Source: Bacteroidaceae bacterium (GTDB taxonomy: Bacteria > Bacteroidota > Bacteroidia > Bacteroidales > Bacteroidaceae). Taken from it: DNA of 64,000 bases. A program made the position numbers and the translations under genes. Shown one piece after another: positions 37,850 to 47,642 of the stretch. Position 1 is the stretch's first letter. Each line of letters starts with the position of its first letter. The stretch spans positions 1-64,000 of the forward strand of contig JAFROT010000046.1 of NCBI GenBank assembly GCA_017429525.1, in the 5' to 3' direction. The notes beneath the pieces are model-generated. The model was not told the DNA's origin and did not search any database. It worked only from the letters and a program-made list of their open reading frames with translations.

Positions 37850-40309
37850 CTATTCAGCCGTTTCATTGTGTGTGGCGCCTTGTGGGGCTGCGTTGACATT
37901 CTCGTCGACGGGTGCAGGTGGCGGCAGTTCCTTATCGCCATTCACGCTGGAGAATCCGATGCCCTCCATCGGGCCGAGGTTGCTGACGCTGTCGATGTTG
38001 AAGGTGCGCTTGGTGGTAGTGTAGCCCCAACCTTCGTAGTCCTTCGGATCGATTTCCTCTTCTTCGCGTGGTGGCGGGAATTTTGCAAGGTACTTGCTGA
38101 AACGCGGGTCCTTCAAGACGCTTACCATGAAGTTACCGAAGATGGGGAGCGCCGTGCGGCTGCCTTGTCCGAGGGCTCCAGAACGGAAGTGGATGCTGCG
38201 GTACTCGCCGCCGACCCATCCACCGGCCACCAACTTAGGTGTGATGCCGATGTACCAGGCGTCGGAGTGGTTGTTGGACGTACCTGTCTTGCCGCCGAAG
38301 TCCACTTTCTCCTTGACGGGGTTGATGTATTGCCACAACGCCTGAGAGGTACCTCCTCGTGTGGTGAGACCACCCTTGAGCAACTGCTGCATGAAGAAGG
38401 CCGAACGGTAGGGGATTGCCTGACGTTCTTCATGGCGGGCGTTATAAATCACCTTGCCGTCGCGGTCTACGATTTGTGTGACGAGGCAAGGCGCGCTGTA
38501 TTTGCCGTCGTTGGCGACGGTGCAGTAGGAGTTGACCATCTCGTAGAGCGAGACATCGCTGGCGCCAAGGCTCAGGGCCGGCACCTCGTCGAGCTTGGAG
38601 CGTATGCCCATAGCGTGTGCCGTAGTGGCGACGTCATGGATGCCTACTTCGTAAGCCAGTTTGACGGCGATGCTGTTGACACTAAGTGCAAAAGCGGTCT
38701 TGAGCATCATATTGGACCCCGAGAAACGACCGTTGGCATTGTGAGGCGCCCAGCGGCCGACTTTGCCGTAGATGCTCTGTTTGTAGGCCACGTAGCTGTC
38801 GGTACGTCGGTCGACGGGCTTGAGGCCTTTGTTCATGGCTTCGGTGTAGACGAAAAGCTTGAAGGTCGAACCGGGTTGACGGCGCGACGTAACCTTGTCA
38901 TATTTCCAGAAGTTGAAGTCGACGTCGCCCACCCACGCTTTGACATGGCGCGTGTCGGGCTCGATGGCGATGAAACCACAGTGGAGGAAGCGAACCATAT
39001 AGCGGATGGAATCCATGGTGGAGATCTCGCGGAAGATGGGGCCGCCGTAGCTGAAGAGTTTCACGCGATGGGGCAGGTTCATATAATAGTCCACGCTGTC
39101 GGGTGCGTCGGGGAACTCCTTCTGGAGCTGCTTGAAGCGGTCGGTCTTCCTGGCCAAGTTCTCGATGAAGCCTTTGATCTCTCGGTGCTGTGAATCCTGC
39201 CAGGGATTCTGTCCGCGCCAGTGCTCGTCGAAGCGCTGCTGGAGCACTTTCATCTGCTTCATGGCAGCCTGCTCGGCATAGCGTTGCATGCGCGAGTCAA
39301 TGGTCGTGTAGATTTTCAAACCATCAGAGTAGAGGTCGAGATGTTCGTTCTCGTAGCCCATGACCTTACCGTCCTCGCAGAGCTGATCGATGTACTCCTG
39401 CAGGTCAGTGCGCATGTAAGGCGCAATGCCGTCGAAGGAACTCTCCTCGAAGTTCTTGATGACGCCCATCGGAATGGCTTGCAGGCTGTCGAGCTGTTCC
39501 TGCGTGGCCAACTCGCCTTGCAGGATGATACCTCCGTGGTCGTAGAGGTTCTGCAGGACGACGTTGCGCCGCTCGGCCGACTGTTGGGGATGGCGTCGCG
39601 GGTTGTAGGTGCTCGTTGCCTTGAGCAGTCCCACGAGGGTGGCAGCTTGCTCATAGGTCAGGTCGTGAGGCGTCGTCCCGAAGTACTTGCGTGAGGCCGT
39701 CTTGATGCCGAAGCTATTGGAACCGAAGTCGACGGTGTTTAAGTACATCGTTAGGATATCCTCTTTCGTAAATGCAATCTCGAGTTTGGTGGCAACAATC
39801 CATTCCTTGGCCTTCTGCACAAGTATCTTCACGCCTGGGATGCGTCCGAGCAGTCCCGTGGAATATTGTGTGCGCGTGCGGAAGAGGTTCTTGGCCAGTT
39901 GCTGAGTTATGGTGCTGGCTCCTCGTCCATGACCTTCAGCAATGTCTTTCGCTGCTGCGAAAAGTCCGGGGATGTCAACGCCTCGATGTTGGTAGAAACG
40001 CTCGTCCTCCGTGGCGATGAGGGTACGGATGAGGATTGGACTGATGTCCTCGTACTTTACAGGGCTACGATTCTCATTGAAATAGCGGCCCATCATCACG
40101 CTGTCAGCGCTATAAATCTCGCTGGCTTCGCTGGTGACAGGGTTCTCGATTTGCTTGAAGCCTGGCGACTTGCCAAAGAGCCATAGGAAATTGACATCCA
40201 CGGCCACGAGAAGTAGTAAGAAGGCGATCACGAGCGTGCAGAACCACACGATGATGCGCTTGTACCACGGACCCGAGTATATCTGACGGATGGTTTGTTT
40301 GAAATTCAT
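37850..40309 (-). CDS. mrcA: Bifunctional penicillin-binding protein 1A
   Basis: An 819-residue class A PBP that polymerises and cross-links peptidoglycan in the periplasm. It has one N-terminal membrane anchor (about 19-41). The GT51 transglycosylase domain (about 70-250) has catalytic Glu about 101 in EDERFYQHRGVD and the motif GASTITQQLAKNLF. The transpeptidase domain has SxxK at Ser about 481 (GSTFK), SVN at about 543 and KTGTSN at about 674. The C-terminus is Pro/Asn-rich. It begins 11 nt after miaA and ends 5 nt before the helicase. Confidence 0.94.
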   Translation of the reverse strand: MNFKQTIRQIYSGPWYKRIIVWFCTLVIAFLLLLVAVDVNFLWLFGKSPGFKQIENPVTSEASEIYSADSVMMGRYFNENRSPVKYEDISPILIRTLIATEDERFYQHRGVDIPGLFAAAKDIAEGHGRGASTITQQLAKNLFRTRTQYSTGLLGRIPGVKILVQKAKEWIVATKLEIAFTKEDILTMYLNTVDFGSNSFGIKTASRKYFGTTPHDLTYEQAATLVGLLKATSTYNPRRHPQQSAERRNVVLQNLYDHGGIILQGELATQEQLDSLQAIPMGVIKNFEESSFDGIAPYMRTDLQEYIDQLCEDGKVMGYENEHLDLYSDGLKIYTTIDSRMQRYAEQAAMKQMKVLQQRFDEHWRGQNPWQDSQHREIKGFIENLARKTDRFKQLQKEFPDAPDSVDYYMNLPHRVKLFSYGGPIFREISTMDSIRYMVRFLHCGFIAIEPDTRHVKAWVGDVDFNFWKYDKVTSRRQPGSTFKLFVYTEAMNKGLKPVDRRTDSYVAYKQSIYGKVGRWAPHNANGRFSGSNMMLKTAFALSVNSIAVKLAYEVGIHDVATTAHAMGIRSKLDEVPALSLGASDVSLYEMVNSYCTVANDGKYSAPCLVTQIVDRDGKVIYNARHEERQAIPYRSAFFMQQLLKGGLTTRGGTSQALWQYINPVKEKVDFGGKTGTSNNHSDAWYIGITPKLVAGGWVGGEYRSIHFRSGALGQGSRTALPIFGNFMVSVLKDPRFSKYLAKFPPPREEEEIDPKDYEGWGYTTTKRTFNIDSVSNLGPMEGIGFSSVNGDKELPPPAPVDENVNAAPQGATHNETAE

Positions 40310-40320
40310 TGTGCAGGCAG

Positions 40321-41244
40321 TTAGTTGGAGATGTTACTGGCCGACTGACGGATGGCACTATCCACGTAGTCGCGGATGGCCGTGTTGTCGTCGGGGTGGA
40401 ACCATTGTATGTCTTTGTCGTGGGCGAACCACGTTAGTTGTTTCTTTGCGTATACGCGCGTGTTCTTCTTCATTCGTTCTTTGGCGAAATCGAGGTCCCA
40501 AGTGCCGTCGAGGACCTGGAACATCTCCTTGTAGCCTACGGTGTTGAGCGCATTCTCGTCGCGGTAGGGCAGGAGCGCGCGCGTTTCGTCGAGCAGGCCT
40601 TCTTTGAGCATCTGTTCTACGCGCTGATTGATGCGCTCGAAGAGTTCAGCTCGCGGTCGGTTGAGGCCAATCTTCAGGATGCGGAAAGGACGCTGCTTCG
40701 TCGTTGCGGTGCGGAAGCTGGTGAAGGTGCGTCCTGTCTGGTAGCAGACCTCGAGGGCATGGACGATGCGTTTTGTGTTCTTGAGGTCTACGGTCGCGTA
40801 GTATTCAGGGTCGAGGAGTCGCAGTTCGCGGGCAAGGGTGTCGAGGCCTTCGGTCTCTAATCGCTGGCGCAGGAGGGTGCGCGTCTCCTCATGGATGGTC
40901 GGTATGTCGTCGATGCCTTTGCAGACAGCATCGATGTAGAGCATGGAGCCTCCCGTGAGCAGTAGTGTGTCGTGGTCGCGAAACAGCTCTTCTGTCAAGT
41001 TTAATACTTCGGCCTCATAGCGTGCGGCACTGTAGTACTCGTTAGTGTCGAGGATTCCTACAAAATAGTGGCGCACTCGTCTGAGCTGTTGCTCGGTAGG
41101 TGCTGCGGTGCCTATTTTCAGGTCTTTGTAGAGCTGTCGGCTATCGGCATTGATGATGGGGCATCCGAGATGTTCGGCCAACTCCAAGGCCAGTTCGGTC
41201 TTGCCTACCGCTGTGGGGCCGAGTAGTACGACGAGCGTTTTCAT
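40321..41244 (-). CDS. miaA: tRNA dimethylallyltransferase
   Basis: A 307-residue cytoplasmic enzyme that adds a dimethylallyl group to N6 of A37 in tRNAs reading UNN codons. The P-loop [10 protein letters not shown] lies at about 8-17 and the [14 protein letters not shown] motif at about 34-47. LLTGGSMLY and the central [16 protein letters not shown] are typical, as is the [13 protein letters not shown] segment near the C-terminus. The length matches the family. Its ATG overlaps the stop of the pRiA4b-like gene by 4 nt (ATGA), which suggests coupled translation. Confidence 0.95.
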   Translation of the reverse strand: MKTLVVLLGPTAVGKTELALELAEHLGCPIINADSRQLYKDLKIGTAAPTEQQLRRVRHYFVGILDTNEYYSAARYEAEVLNLTEELFRDHDTLLLTGGSMLYIDAVCKGIDDIPTIHEETRTLLRQRLETEGLDTLARELRLLDPEYYATVDLKNTKRIVHALEVCYQTGRTFTSFRTATTKQRPFRILKIGLNRPRAELFERINQRVEQMLKEGLLDETRALLPYRDENALNTVGYKEMFQVLDGTWDLDFAKERMKKNTRVYAKKQLTWFAHDKDIQWFHPDDNTAIRDYVDSAIRQSASNISN

Positions 41245-41786
41245 CCTTCTGTGAAGTCGAAACCTTCGAGGTCAATCTCCTCGATGTCAAAGAGATCGTC
41301 GTCAGTGGGTTCAATGTCGTCATCGGACGCCAGGGCTGCAGCGTTGAGCTGTGCCAGCAGGTCGGCATTGGTAGGAGCCTTGACTGGCTCTGGACTTTCA
41401 AGCTGTAGTGGCGGCGGCGTGCCATGGCTGCGGTGGCAGTGGGGCTCGTCGATGTGCTTGCCGTAGCTGATGTGTGAAACCTCAAGGAGCAGTCCGCGTG
41501 ACGCTGCGGCATCAAAGACGTACTGCAGGCGCTGTCCCTCGTCGTCCAGCAGGTCGCCCAGCTCCACTTCGTCCATGGTCTCCTCCTCGTAACTCTTCTC
41601 GGGGATGGAGCGCTCACGGTGCCAGCGGTGGTCGCAGATGTAGAAGGTGGAGGGCTTGAACGGCCCCCACTCACAAGTGTCGCGAATCAGTTTGTGGAGG
41701 TCGGCAAAGGTAGCATCGGACTCGATGAGTAACTCGATGATGAAATCCTCCACTTCAGGGCTTACGGCAGTGATGGTGTATAGCAT
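41241..41786 (-). CDS. pRiA4b ORF-3-like protein
   Basis: This 181-residue acidic protein matches the plasmid pRiA4b ORF-3 family over residues 1-115: FATFxDLH-type segment [24 protein letters not shown], and the Asp/Glu-rich [19 protein letters not shown]. The remaining 65 residues are a low-complexity acidic tail ending [16 protein letters not shown]. The family is often found near mobile DNA, but it also occurs as a stable chromosomal gene in Bacteroidetes. Its function is unknown. It lies between lpxA (52 nt) and miaA (4-nt overlap), in the same transcription unit. Confidence 0.8.
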   Translation of the reverse strand: MLYTITAVSPEVEDFIIELLIESDATFADLHKLIRDTCEWGPFKPSTFYICDHRWHRERSIPEKSYEEETMDEVELGDLLDDEGQRLQYVFDAAASRGLLLEVSHISYGKHIDEPHCHRSHGTPPPLQLESPEPVKAPTNADLLAQLNAAALASDDDIEPTDDDLFDIEEIDLEGFDFTEG

Positions 41787-41838
41787 AGGTCACAGGTGTT
41801 TCCCGTAGTTAGATGGTTGACGTTTCTTGTTTAGGAGC

Positions 41839-42609
41839 TTAGTGGACAAATCCACGTTTCTTGGTATCCTCGATGAAGTCCAGGATGTAGCGGATCTCAT
41901 CGGTTTGCGGCAGTTCGCGTTGGATCGTAGCGAGGGCATCGGCCAGTGAGAGTCCTCCCTGGAAGATGATGCGGTAAGCCTCGTGGATCGTGTTGATGAC
42001 GTCGCGCTCAAAGCCACGGCGACGCAGGCCTACGATGTTCAGACCGCAGTAGCTGGCCGGCTCGCGGGCGCAGATGCTGTAGGGCACGATGCTCTGTGAG
42101 GAGCGTGTGCCACCGCCCACCATTGTGTAGCTGCCGATGCGGCAGAACTGGTGGACGAGCACGCAGGCCGAGAGGATGGCATGGTCGTCGACGGTCACTT
42201 CACCAGCCAGCTTGGAGCAGTTGCCGATGATGACGTCGTTGCCCACGATGTCGTCGTGAGCGATATGACAACCTTCCATGAGCAGGTTGCCCGATCCTAC
42301 TACAGTCTGGCCTTTGGCTGCTGTGCCGCGGTTGATGGTCACGTTCTCACGGATCTTGTTGTTGTCGCCTATGATGGCGAGCGTGTCTTCGCCACGGAAC
42401 TTGAGGTCCTGCGGCACGGCGCTGATGACGGCGCCCGGGAAGATGACGTTGCCCGAGCCGATGCGAGCACCATAGAGAACGGTGACGCTGTTCATCAGCG
42501 TATTGTTGTCGCCAATCTCGACACCGCGGTCGATATAGCAGAAGGGACCGATTTCTACGTTCTCGCCAATCTTGGCTTCGGGGTGGATGTATGCGAGGGG
42601 ACTAATCAT
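41839..42609 (-). CDS. lpxA: UDP-N-acetylglucosamine O-acyltransferase
   Basis: A 256-residue cytoplasmic trimer-forming enzyme that adds the first 3-hydroxyacyl chain to UDP-GlcNAc in lipid A synthesis. Left-handed beta-helix hexapeptide repeats fill about 1-180 (IHPEAKIGENVEIGPFCYI style). The catalytic His is about 118 in CHIAHDD. The C-terminal helical part (about 195-256) is typical. It is downstream of lpxC-fabZ, across an 85-nt gap that holds TTTGACGATTTGCG-like words. Confidence 0.96.
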   Translation of the reverse strand: MISPLAYIHPEAKIGENVEIGPFCYIDRGVEIGDNNTLMNSVTVLYGARIGSGNVIFPGAVISAVPQDLKFRGEDTLAIIGDNNKIRENVTINRGTAAKGQTVVGSGNLLMEGCHIAHDDIVGNDVIIGNCSKLAGEVTVDDHAILSACVLVHQFCRIGSYTMVGGGTRSSQSIVPYSICAREPASYCGLNIVGLRRRGFERDVINTIHEAYRIIFQGGLSLADALATIQRELPQTDEIRYILDFIEDTKKRGFVH

Positions 42610-42672
42610 TTACAATTTGACGATTTTCGATTTACATTCTTTTTATTTGACGATTTGCGATTTGCAAATTAT
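42610..42672. repeat. TTTGCGATTTGC-like word repeats between lpxC-fabZ and lpxA
   Basis: tttgacgattttcgattta is followed by tttgacgatttgcgatttgc. Related words occur at 44112-44142, where they run into the 3' end of lpxD. Confidence 0.6.
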
Positions 42673-42694
42673 AGGGCCGTCATGGGTCTTGGTC

Positions 42695-44083
42695 CTATTG
42701 GTTCTTGATCACCTGGGCCACGAGCTGTGCTTCGGCGACGACGTTCTCGCCTACGAAGACATAGCCGTGCATCTGTGCGATGTTGTGGCGGAAGGGGGCT
42801 GTGAAGGCGGCCTTGAAGAGCAACGTGTCGCCCGGCACCACTTTCTGCGTGAACTTGGCGTTGTCGATACGCAGGAAATAGGTGCTGTGCTTCTCGGGCT
42901 CTTCCAGATTGCTCAGCACGAGCAGACCGCCCGTCTGTGCAAGAGCTTCCACCAGCACAACGCCAGGCATGACTGGCTCTGCGGGGAAATGTCCCTGGAA
43001 GAACGGCTCGTTGCCTGTGACGTTCTTCACGCCTACGATGCTGTTGGCATCCATCTCGATGACCTTGTCCACGAAAAGCATCGGGTAGCGATGGGGCAGC
43101 AACTGGCGGATGCGGTTGATGTCCATGACGGGAGCCTTGTTGGGGTCGTAGAAAGGTGCTTGCACCTTGTGGGCGCGGATCTCCTTGCGCATCAGACGTG
43201 CGAACTTGTTGTTGACGGTGTGGCCGGGGCGGGTCGCGATGATGCGTCCCTTGATGGGCTTGCCGATGAGAGCCATGTCACCTATGATGTCGAGAAGCTT
43301 GTGGCGTGCAGGTTCGTTCTCCCATACGAGGGGCTTGGGCTGCAGGAACCCCAGCTCGGTGGCGTCGTGATGGGGCGCTCCGATACGGTCGGCCAACTGG
43401 TCGAGTTCGTCCTGCGTCTTGGGCTGCTCGTAGATGACGATGGCGTTGTCGAGGTCGCCACCCTTGATGAGGCCAGCCGCCAGCATCATCTCGATCTCGC
43501 GGACAAAGCAGAACGTACGTGCCGGAGCTATCTCTTTCTCGAAGTGGCTCATGTCGTCGAGCGTAGCAAACTGAGAGCTGAGGACCTTCGACTGGAAGGC
43601 AATCATAGCCGTGATGCTGAACTGCTCATCGGGCAGGATGGTGATGATGCTGCCTGTCTTGTCGTCGCGCACTTCGATTTTCTTGTGAACGACGTAATAG
43701 TCCTTGGGCGCGTTCTGCTCGGTGACGCCTACGCGACGTATGTTCTCGACATAAATCTCAGCAGAGCCGTCGAGGATGGGCACTTCGGGACCGTTGACCT
43801 GTATGAGGCAGTTGTCGACGCCGAGCGCGTAGAGGGCTGCCAGGGCATGCTCGACCGTAGAGCAGCGAGCATCGCCTTTAGCCAACACGGTGCCGCGGGT
43901 GGTCTCCACGACATTCTCGGCCACGGCATCGATAATCGGTTCGCCGGGCAGGTCGATGCGTTGGATTTTGTAGCCGTAGTTCTCGGGGGCGGGGTTGAAG
44001 GTCACGACAAGGCTAAGACCTGTGTGCAGTCCTTTGCCATGCAGCGTGAAACTGCCGCCTAAGGTATTTTGTTTTAGCATCAC
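42695..44083 (-). CDS. lpxC/fabZ: Bifunctional UDP-3-O-acyl-N-acetylglucosamine deacetylase / 3-hydroxyacyl-ACP dehydratase
   Basis: A 462-residue fusion usual for Bacteroidetes. The N-terminal LpxC part (about 1-305) is a zinc deacetylase committing to lipid A; zinc ligands fit His 79 (STVEHALAAL), His 261 and Asp 265 (HKLLDIIGD). The C-terminal FabZ part (about 318-462) dehydrates 3-hydroxyacyl-ACP; His 365 (GHFPAEPVMPG) and Glu 379 are its catalytic pair, with the expected 14-residue spacing. The fusion links membrane phospholipid and lipid A synthesis at one gene. An alternative start one codon in is equally plausible. It lies between lpxD (27 nt) and lpxA (85 nt). Confidence 0.96.
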   Translation of the reverse strand: MMLKQNTLGGSFTLHGKGLHTGLSLVVTFNPAPENYGYKIQRIDLPGEPIIDAVAENVVETTRGTVLAKGDARCSTVEHALAALYALGVDNCLIQVNGPEVPILDGSAEIYVENIRRVGVTEQNAPKDYYVVHKKIEVRDDKTGSIITILPDEQFSITAMIAFQSKVLSSQFATLDDMSHFEKEIAPARTFCFVREIEMMLAAGLIKGGDLDNAIVIYEQPKTQDELDQLADRIGAPHHDATELGFLQPKPLVWENEPARHKLLDIIGDMALIGKPIKGRIIATRPGHTVNNKFARLMRKEIRAHKVQAPFYDPNKAPVMDINRIRQLLPHRYPMLFVDKVIEMDANSIVGVKNVTGNEPFFQGHFPAEPVMPGVVLVEALAQTGGLLVLSNLEEPEKHSTYFLRIDNAKFTQKVVPGDTLLFKAAFTAPFRHNIAQMHGYVFVGENVVAEAQLVAQVIKNQ

Positions 44084-44110
44084 GAGGATTTACTTTTTTT
44101 GTGGGGGAAT

Positions 44111-45163
44111 TTACGAATTACTATTTGCGATTTGGGATTTGAGCGCCTCTACTTCTTTTTGGAGCTGTCGTAGCTGGATGGCCATATCGGGCAACGTCTT
44201 GAAAACAGCCGATGAGCGGGCAAACACCTTCGGGTCGATGGCGGGGTAGCCCATGAGCGTCTGTCCTGGCTTGCGGATATTGCCCGGTACTCCGCTTTGG
44301 GCGCCAAGGGTGGTGCGGTCGGCAATGCTGATGTGACCTGCCACGCCCACTTGCCCTGTGAACGTGCACCACTCGCCGACGGTCGTCGAGCCGGCAATGC
44401 CCACTTGTGCGCAGAGCACAGTGTGACTCTTCACCTCGACATTGTGACCAACCTGAACGAGGTTGTCGATCTTCACGTCGTTGTGAATGATGGTGGCGCC
44501 CATCGTGGCACGATCCACGCAGGCGTTAGCGCCCAATTCCACGTCGTCCTCGAGTACGGCGATGCCAATCTGAGGAATCTTCTCATAACCATCTGCGCTG
44601 GGCGCAAATCCGAAACCATCGGCTCCCACAACGCTCCCTGCATGCAGGATGCAACGGTCGCCTACTCGACAGTCATGGTAGACAGTAGCGTTAGCATAGA
44701 GGATGCAGTCCTTGCCCACTTTCGCGCCAGCACCCACTGTGGCGTGAGGATGCAGGGCCGTGCCGTCTCCAATCTCGGCCCCGTCGCCTACGGCTGCGAA
44801 AGGAGCCAGGTAGACGTCCTTGCCGATCTTGGCCGTCGGGGACACATAAGCCAGCGGATCAATGCCCGTACGCTTGGGCTTCATGCTCTCATAGAGACTG
44901 AGCAGACGGCCGATGGCCATGCGCGGATCGTCGACGCGGACGAGTGTGGCCTTCACGGGCTGTGCGGGTTGAAATGTCGATGGCACAAGGATGATGGTCG
45001 AGCGAGTCTGGTAGACGTATGGTTCAAACTTGGGGTCGTAGTAGAACGAGAGTGCGCCTTCCACGCCTTCTTCGATTTTGGCGAAGGTGTGAACGCTTGC
45101 GTCAGCTTTGCCTTCTATGACGCCGCCAATGTATTGTGCGATTTGTTGGGCGGTAAATTCCAT
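44111..45163 (-). CDS. lpxD: UDP-3-O-(3-hydroxyacyl)glucosamine N-acyltransferase
   Basis: A 350-residue enzyme adding the N-linked acyl chain in lipid A synthesis. The N-terminal uridine-binding domain is about 1-100. The hexapeptide beta-helix (about 100-300) carries GADGFGFAPS (180-189) and catalytic His about 240 in VGHNVEV. The final residues LKSQIANSNS are encoded by intergenic-type words (tttgcgatttgggattt), so the C-terminus seems to have been extended by a repeat. It is the first gene of the lpx run, with TACCTTTG on the minus strand at 45202-45195 as -7 element, 31 bp before the start codon. Confidence 0.95.
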   Translation of the reverse strand: MEFTAQQIAQYIGGVIEGKADASVHTFAKIEEGVEGALSFYYDPKFEPYVYQTRSTIILVPSTFQPAQPVKATLVRVDDPRMAIGRLLSLYESMKPKRTGIDPLAYVSPTAKIGKDVYLAPFAAVGDGAEIGDGTALHPHATVGAGAKVGKDCILYANATVYHDCRVGDRCILHAGSVVGADGFGFAPSADGYEKIPQIGIAVLEDDVELGANACVDRATMGATIIHNDVKIDNLVQVGHNVEVKSHTVLCAQVGIAGSTTVGEWCTFTGQVGVAGHISIADRTTLGAQSGVPGNIRKPGQTLMGYPAIDPKVFARSSAVFKTLPDMAIQLRQLQKEVEALKSQIANSNS

Positions 45164-45194
45164 TGTTTCTGTTGATGTCTTTTTTTAGCGGGTG

Positions 45195-45202
45195 CAAAGG
45201 TA
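45195..45202 (-). promoter_or_regulatory. Candidate -7 element of the lpxD operon
   Basis: TACCTTTG on the minus strand (TAnnTTTG), 31 bp before the lpxD start codon. No TTTG is seen at the usual upstream spacing. Confidence 0.5.
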
Positions 45203-45311
45203 GCGCAAATCCTTGACATCTCCTAACCTGTGGCGCTCTTTTTGCGCGCGCATCCGTTATTTTAACGAATAAAAGTACGATTTAGGATATCTTCTCATTT
45301 CGGGCGGGCAG

Positions 45312-47444
45312 TCAGTAGAGCGCTTTCAGGCAGTAGTGGGGCGAGCCGTTGGCCATTGTGCGGCGTACGCGTCCGGCCCGAGCCTCGCTGGTGAGCCAGC
45401 GCCCGAGGTAGTTGAAGGCTTTGTCGCTGTAGTCGTAGCCCGTTTGTTTCTTTATGGTCTTGGTGATGTCAGAAAGTTTCAGCTTTATATTTCCTGCCTC
45501 GTTGTCTGTCGCCAGTTCGAAGATGTCGAGGAATCGGCTTACCTCTGGGCGCATCGCGTTGTAGGAGGCGTTGTATGTCTCGATCTCGCGAACCTCTTCT
45601 GCTGTGAAATAGTGACGACGCCCCTGCTCAATCTCAGCCATCGCCTGTGCGTAGATTTGCGAGTAGTAATAAGGCGGTTGCGTATTGATAAGTGAACCGT
45701 CGCGGATATCGGCTACGACGAAACGACGAGAACCAGAGGGATCGCTCAGCACGTCAGCCATATTTGTCGTGGCGATGAACGAGGCATAGCGAGGCAGGTT
45801 CTGGGTAACGCTGCTGTAGGGGCGACGGCCTTTGACACTGCTCTTCTGAATAAGGTTTTTGAGGAATCCTTGTTGTATTTTTTCGCTAATCTGATTAAAC
45901 TCGTCGAGACAGATGAGCAGTGAATTTGACAACATTCGCTCGGCGTCTTGCTTGCTGGTGAAGTCTACGAGTTCGCGATAGCCGGCTTCGCGTAATTCGG
46001 GCGGCAGGATGAGTTGCCCGAAGGTGCTTTTGCCACAGCCTTGCTGGCCGATCAGCAGGGGTACGACGGAGTTGCCGTGTACGGTGTCCCATCCGTCCCA
46101 TTGGGCGACCATCCCGAGAAACCACGTGTGGAACCAGTCGCGCCAATGCGGGTTGCGGCACGGCACGCGGTCGGCAAGCGCCCCGATGTAATCGGTATGC
46201 CCGTCCCATTCTCCTTTGACGCTCCTGAGGTAGGCGCGAGCCACATTATATTCGCGTATGCGCGTTGAGCCCAGGTAGCGTTTCATGTCGCGGTCGAAGA
46301 CGTCGAGCCCGCTCTCGTGACACTCCTGAATCATCGTGTTCATCATACGGGTATCGAGGGGTTGAAAGACAAACGATCCTGCATCGTTGCGACGCCATTC
46401 GACGCCATTCGTCAACACGTTGAAACGCAGGTCGTAACGCGAGGCGATGAAGTCTTGCAGGCGGAATGACAGTTCTTGCATCAGATGGCTGCGATTGCGC
46501 CCCGCTTGCTGACTGTTTTCGAGGTAGGCGCTCTCGATGATGGCGCGTTGCAGCTCGTTGTCCAACTCGCGCCAGCGGGGGTGCAGACGGGCTTGACGGA
46601 CACAATCTTCCTGAGGTATACCTAAGCGTATGGCCTCGATTGCGACAGCCTCGAGATCGGCACTTAGTGCCTCATTGTCAAGCTTCTGGCTTGCCGGATG
46701 TGATTCTCCTTGTTCGCATGCCGTTGCGAAAGCGAGGGCAAAGCGACGTCGCCAGAGGCTGTTGTTCTCGACCGATGGTTGACTACTTTGTGGACCATAT
46801 TCCTTGGCATCTACGTCGGTGGTACTTCCCGCATTGCCTACAAGGCTGCGGCTGACCTTCACCGTGGCAGCATGACTGTCGAAGTGGGCTGTAGCATCTG
46901 CGCTCCAACGGAAGGTGTCGGTTGGCTGTGCGCTCTTAGCCTTCAGGGTTGTCCCTAAGACGCTGGCGTAGACGGCTGAACAGGTGCTGTAGAGCTGCTG
47001 GTGGAATCTAATGATGGCTGCATTCTCGGTGGGGAGCGAACCGTCGTCAAAGGAGCCGCGGACGAGGATCTTCAGCGAACGACCGCTCGCCCCAACGGCA
47101 GCCAGTAGGGTAGTAGGCCAGGCGGCAGCCTTCGCCCTCAATTCCTCGGCTTCCTCCGTACTTGAGAGATTGCTGACTTCCAGGAGGACGACTCCTGTGT
47201 AAGCGATGCTCTGCGTGCCGTTGCGCCGCCTCCGCACGAGTTGTCCGGGGCAGATGAGTGGGAGCTGGTCTTTCAGCTTTGGATGCAAGAACGGTGGAAG
47301 GTCTTTCAGTTCATGCCTGAAGGCTTCCACCGTTCGTCTCCTCTTTTCATCAGTCTGGAAGCCGTTGATTAATTCTTCCAGTTCCAAGATGCTGGTCCTA
47401 ATTCTATTACTCCTTATCGTCTTTATGTATATGGTGCTTTGCAT
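45312..47444 (-). CDS. VirE-family P-loop protein with BT4734-like N-terminus
   Basis: A 710-residue protein of the kind found in Bacteroidetes mobile elements and as single chromosomal genes. Residues about 1-195 resemble the BT4734/BF3469 N-terminal domain (VVLLEVSNLSS, VGASGRSLKILVRG, primase-like). The middle (about 230-310) is helical. The VirE/VapE P-loop part (about 400-640) has Walker A GQQGCGKST at 466-474, Walker B-like LLICLDEFNQ at about 508-517, and SFIATTNMADVL with a sensor-like Asn. By family it is a possible primase/helicase-type replication protein. No integrase, relaxase or transposase lies nearby. The promoter is 200 bp upstream (47643-47674), leaving a long leader with a hairpin. 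A 22-bp tandem array lies beyond it. Confidence 0.83.
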   Translation of the reverse strand: MQSTIYIKTIRSNRIRTSILELEELINGFQTDEKRRRTVEAFRHELKDLPPFLHPKLKDQLPLICPGQLVRRRRNGTQSIAYTGVVLLEVSNLSSTEEAEELRAKAAAWPTTLLAAVGASGRSLKILVRGSFDDGSLPTENAAIIRFHQQLYSTCSAVYASVLGTTLKAKSAQPTDTFRWSADATAHFDSHAATVKVSRSLVGNAGSTTDVDAKEYGPQSSQPSVENNSLWRRRFALAFATACEQGESHPASQKLDNEALSADLEAVAIEAIRLGIPQEDCVRQARLHPRWRELDNELQRAIIESAYLENSQQAGRNRSHLMQELSFRLQDFIASRYDLRFNVLTNGVEWRRNDAGSFVFQPLDTRMMNTMIQECHESGLDVFDRDMKRYLGSTRIREYNVARAYLRSVKGEWDGHTDYIGALADRVPCRNPHWRDWFHTWFLGMVAQWDGWDTVHGNSVVPLLIGQQGCGKSTFGQLILPPELREAGYRELVDFTSKQDAERMLSNSLLICLDEFNQISEKIQQGFLKNLIQKSSVKGRRPYSSVTQNLPRYASFIATTNMADVLSDPSGSRRFVVADIRDGSLINTQPPYYYSQIYAQAMAEIEQGRRHYFTAEEVREIETYNASYNAMRPEVSRFLDIFELATDNEAGNIKLKLSDITKTIKKQTGYDYSDKAFNYLGRWLTSEARAGRVRRTMANGSPHYCLKALY

Positions 47445-47545
47445 ATTTCTGTGCTTTGCAACTTATTTCGCTTTTGCCACTTCTCTGTTGTTTGGCAGTC
47501 CTCTTTTCGGCGCTGTATGCGCTCTGCTTTTCTGCTTTGCTGTTT

Positions 47546-47579
47546 GCAGGCTGCTTTGATTTTTGTCTCCGCAGCCTGC
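47546..47579 (-). other. Hairpin in the leader of the VirE-family gene
   Basis: GCAGGCTGC (47546-47554) and GCAGCCTGC (47571-47579) form a 9-bp stem around a 16-nt loop inside the 200-nt transcribed leader. There is no T-run after it. Its role is unknown. Confidence 0.4.
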
Positions 47580-47642
47580 AACATGCTGCTTTTTGGCCTT
47601 CGAGAAGTGTTAATTGAGTGCCAAACATCTCGTTTGACGTTG

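Noticed and set aside
37868..39193. Plus-strand open frame of about 441 codons opposite PBP1A
   Set aside because: Antisense shadow; no recognisable protein features.
42572..44062. Plus-strand open frame of about 496 codons opposite lpxC-fabZ
   Set aside because: Antisense shadow of a securely identified gene with intact catalytic residues.
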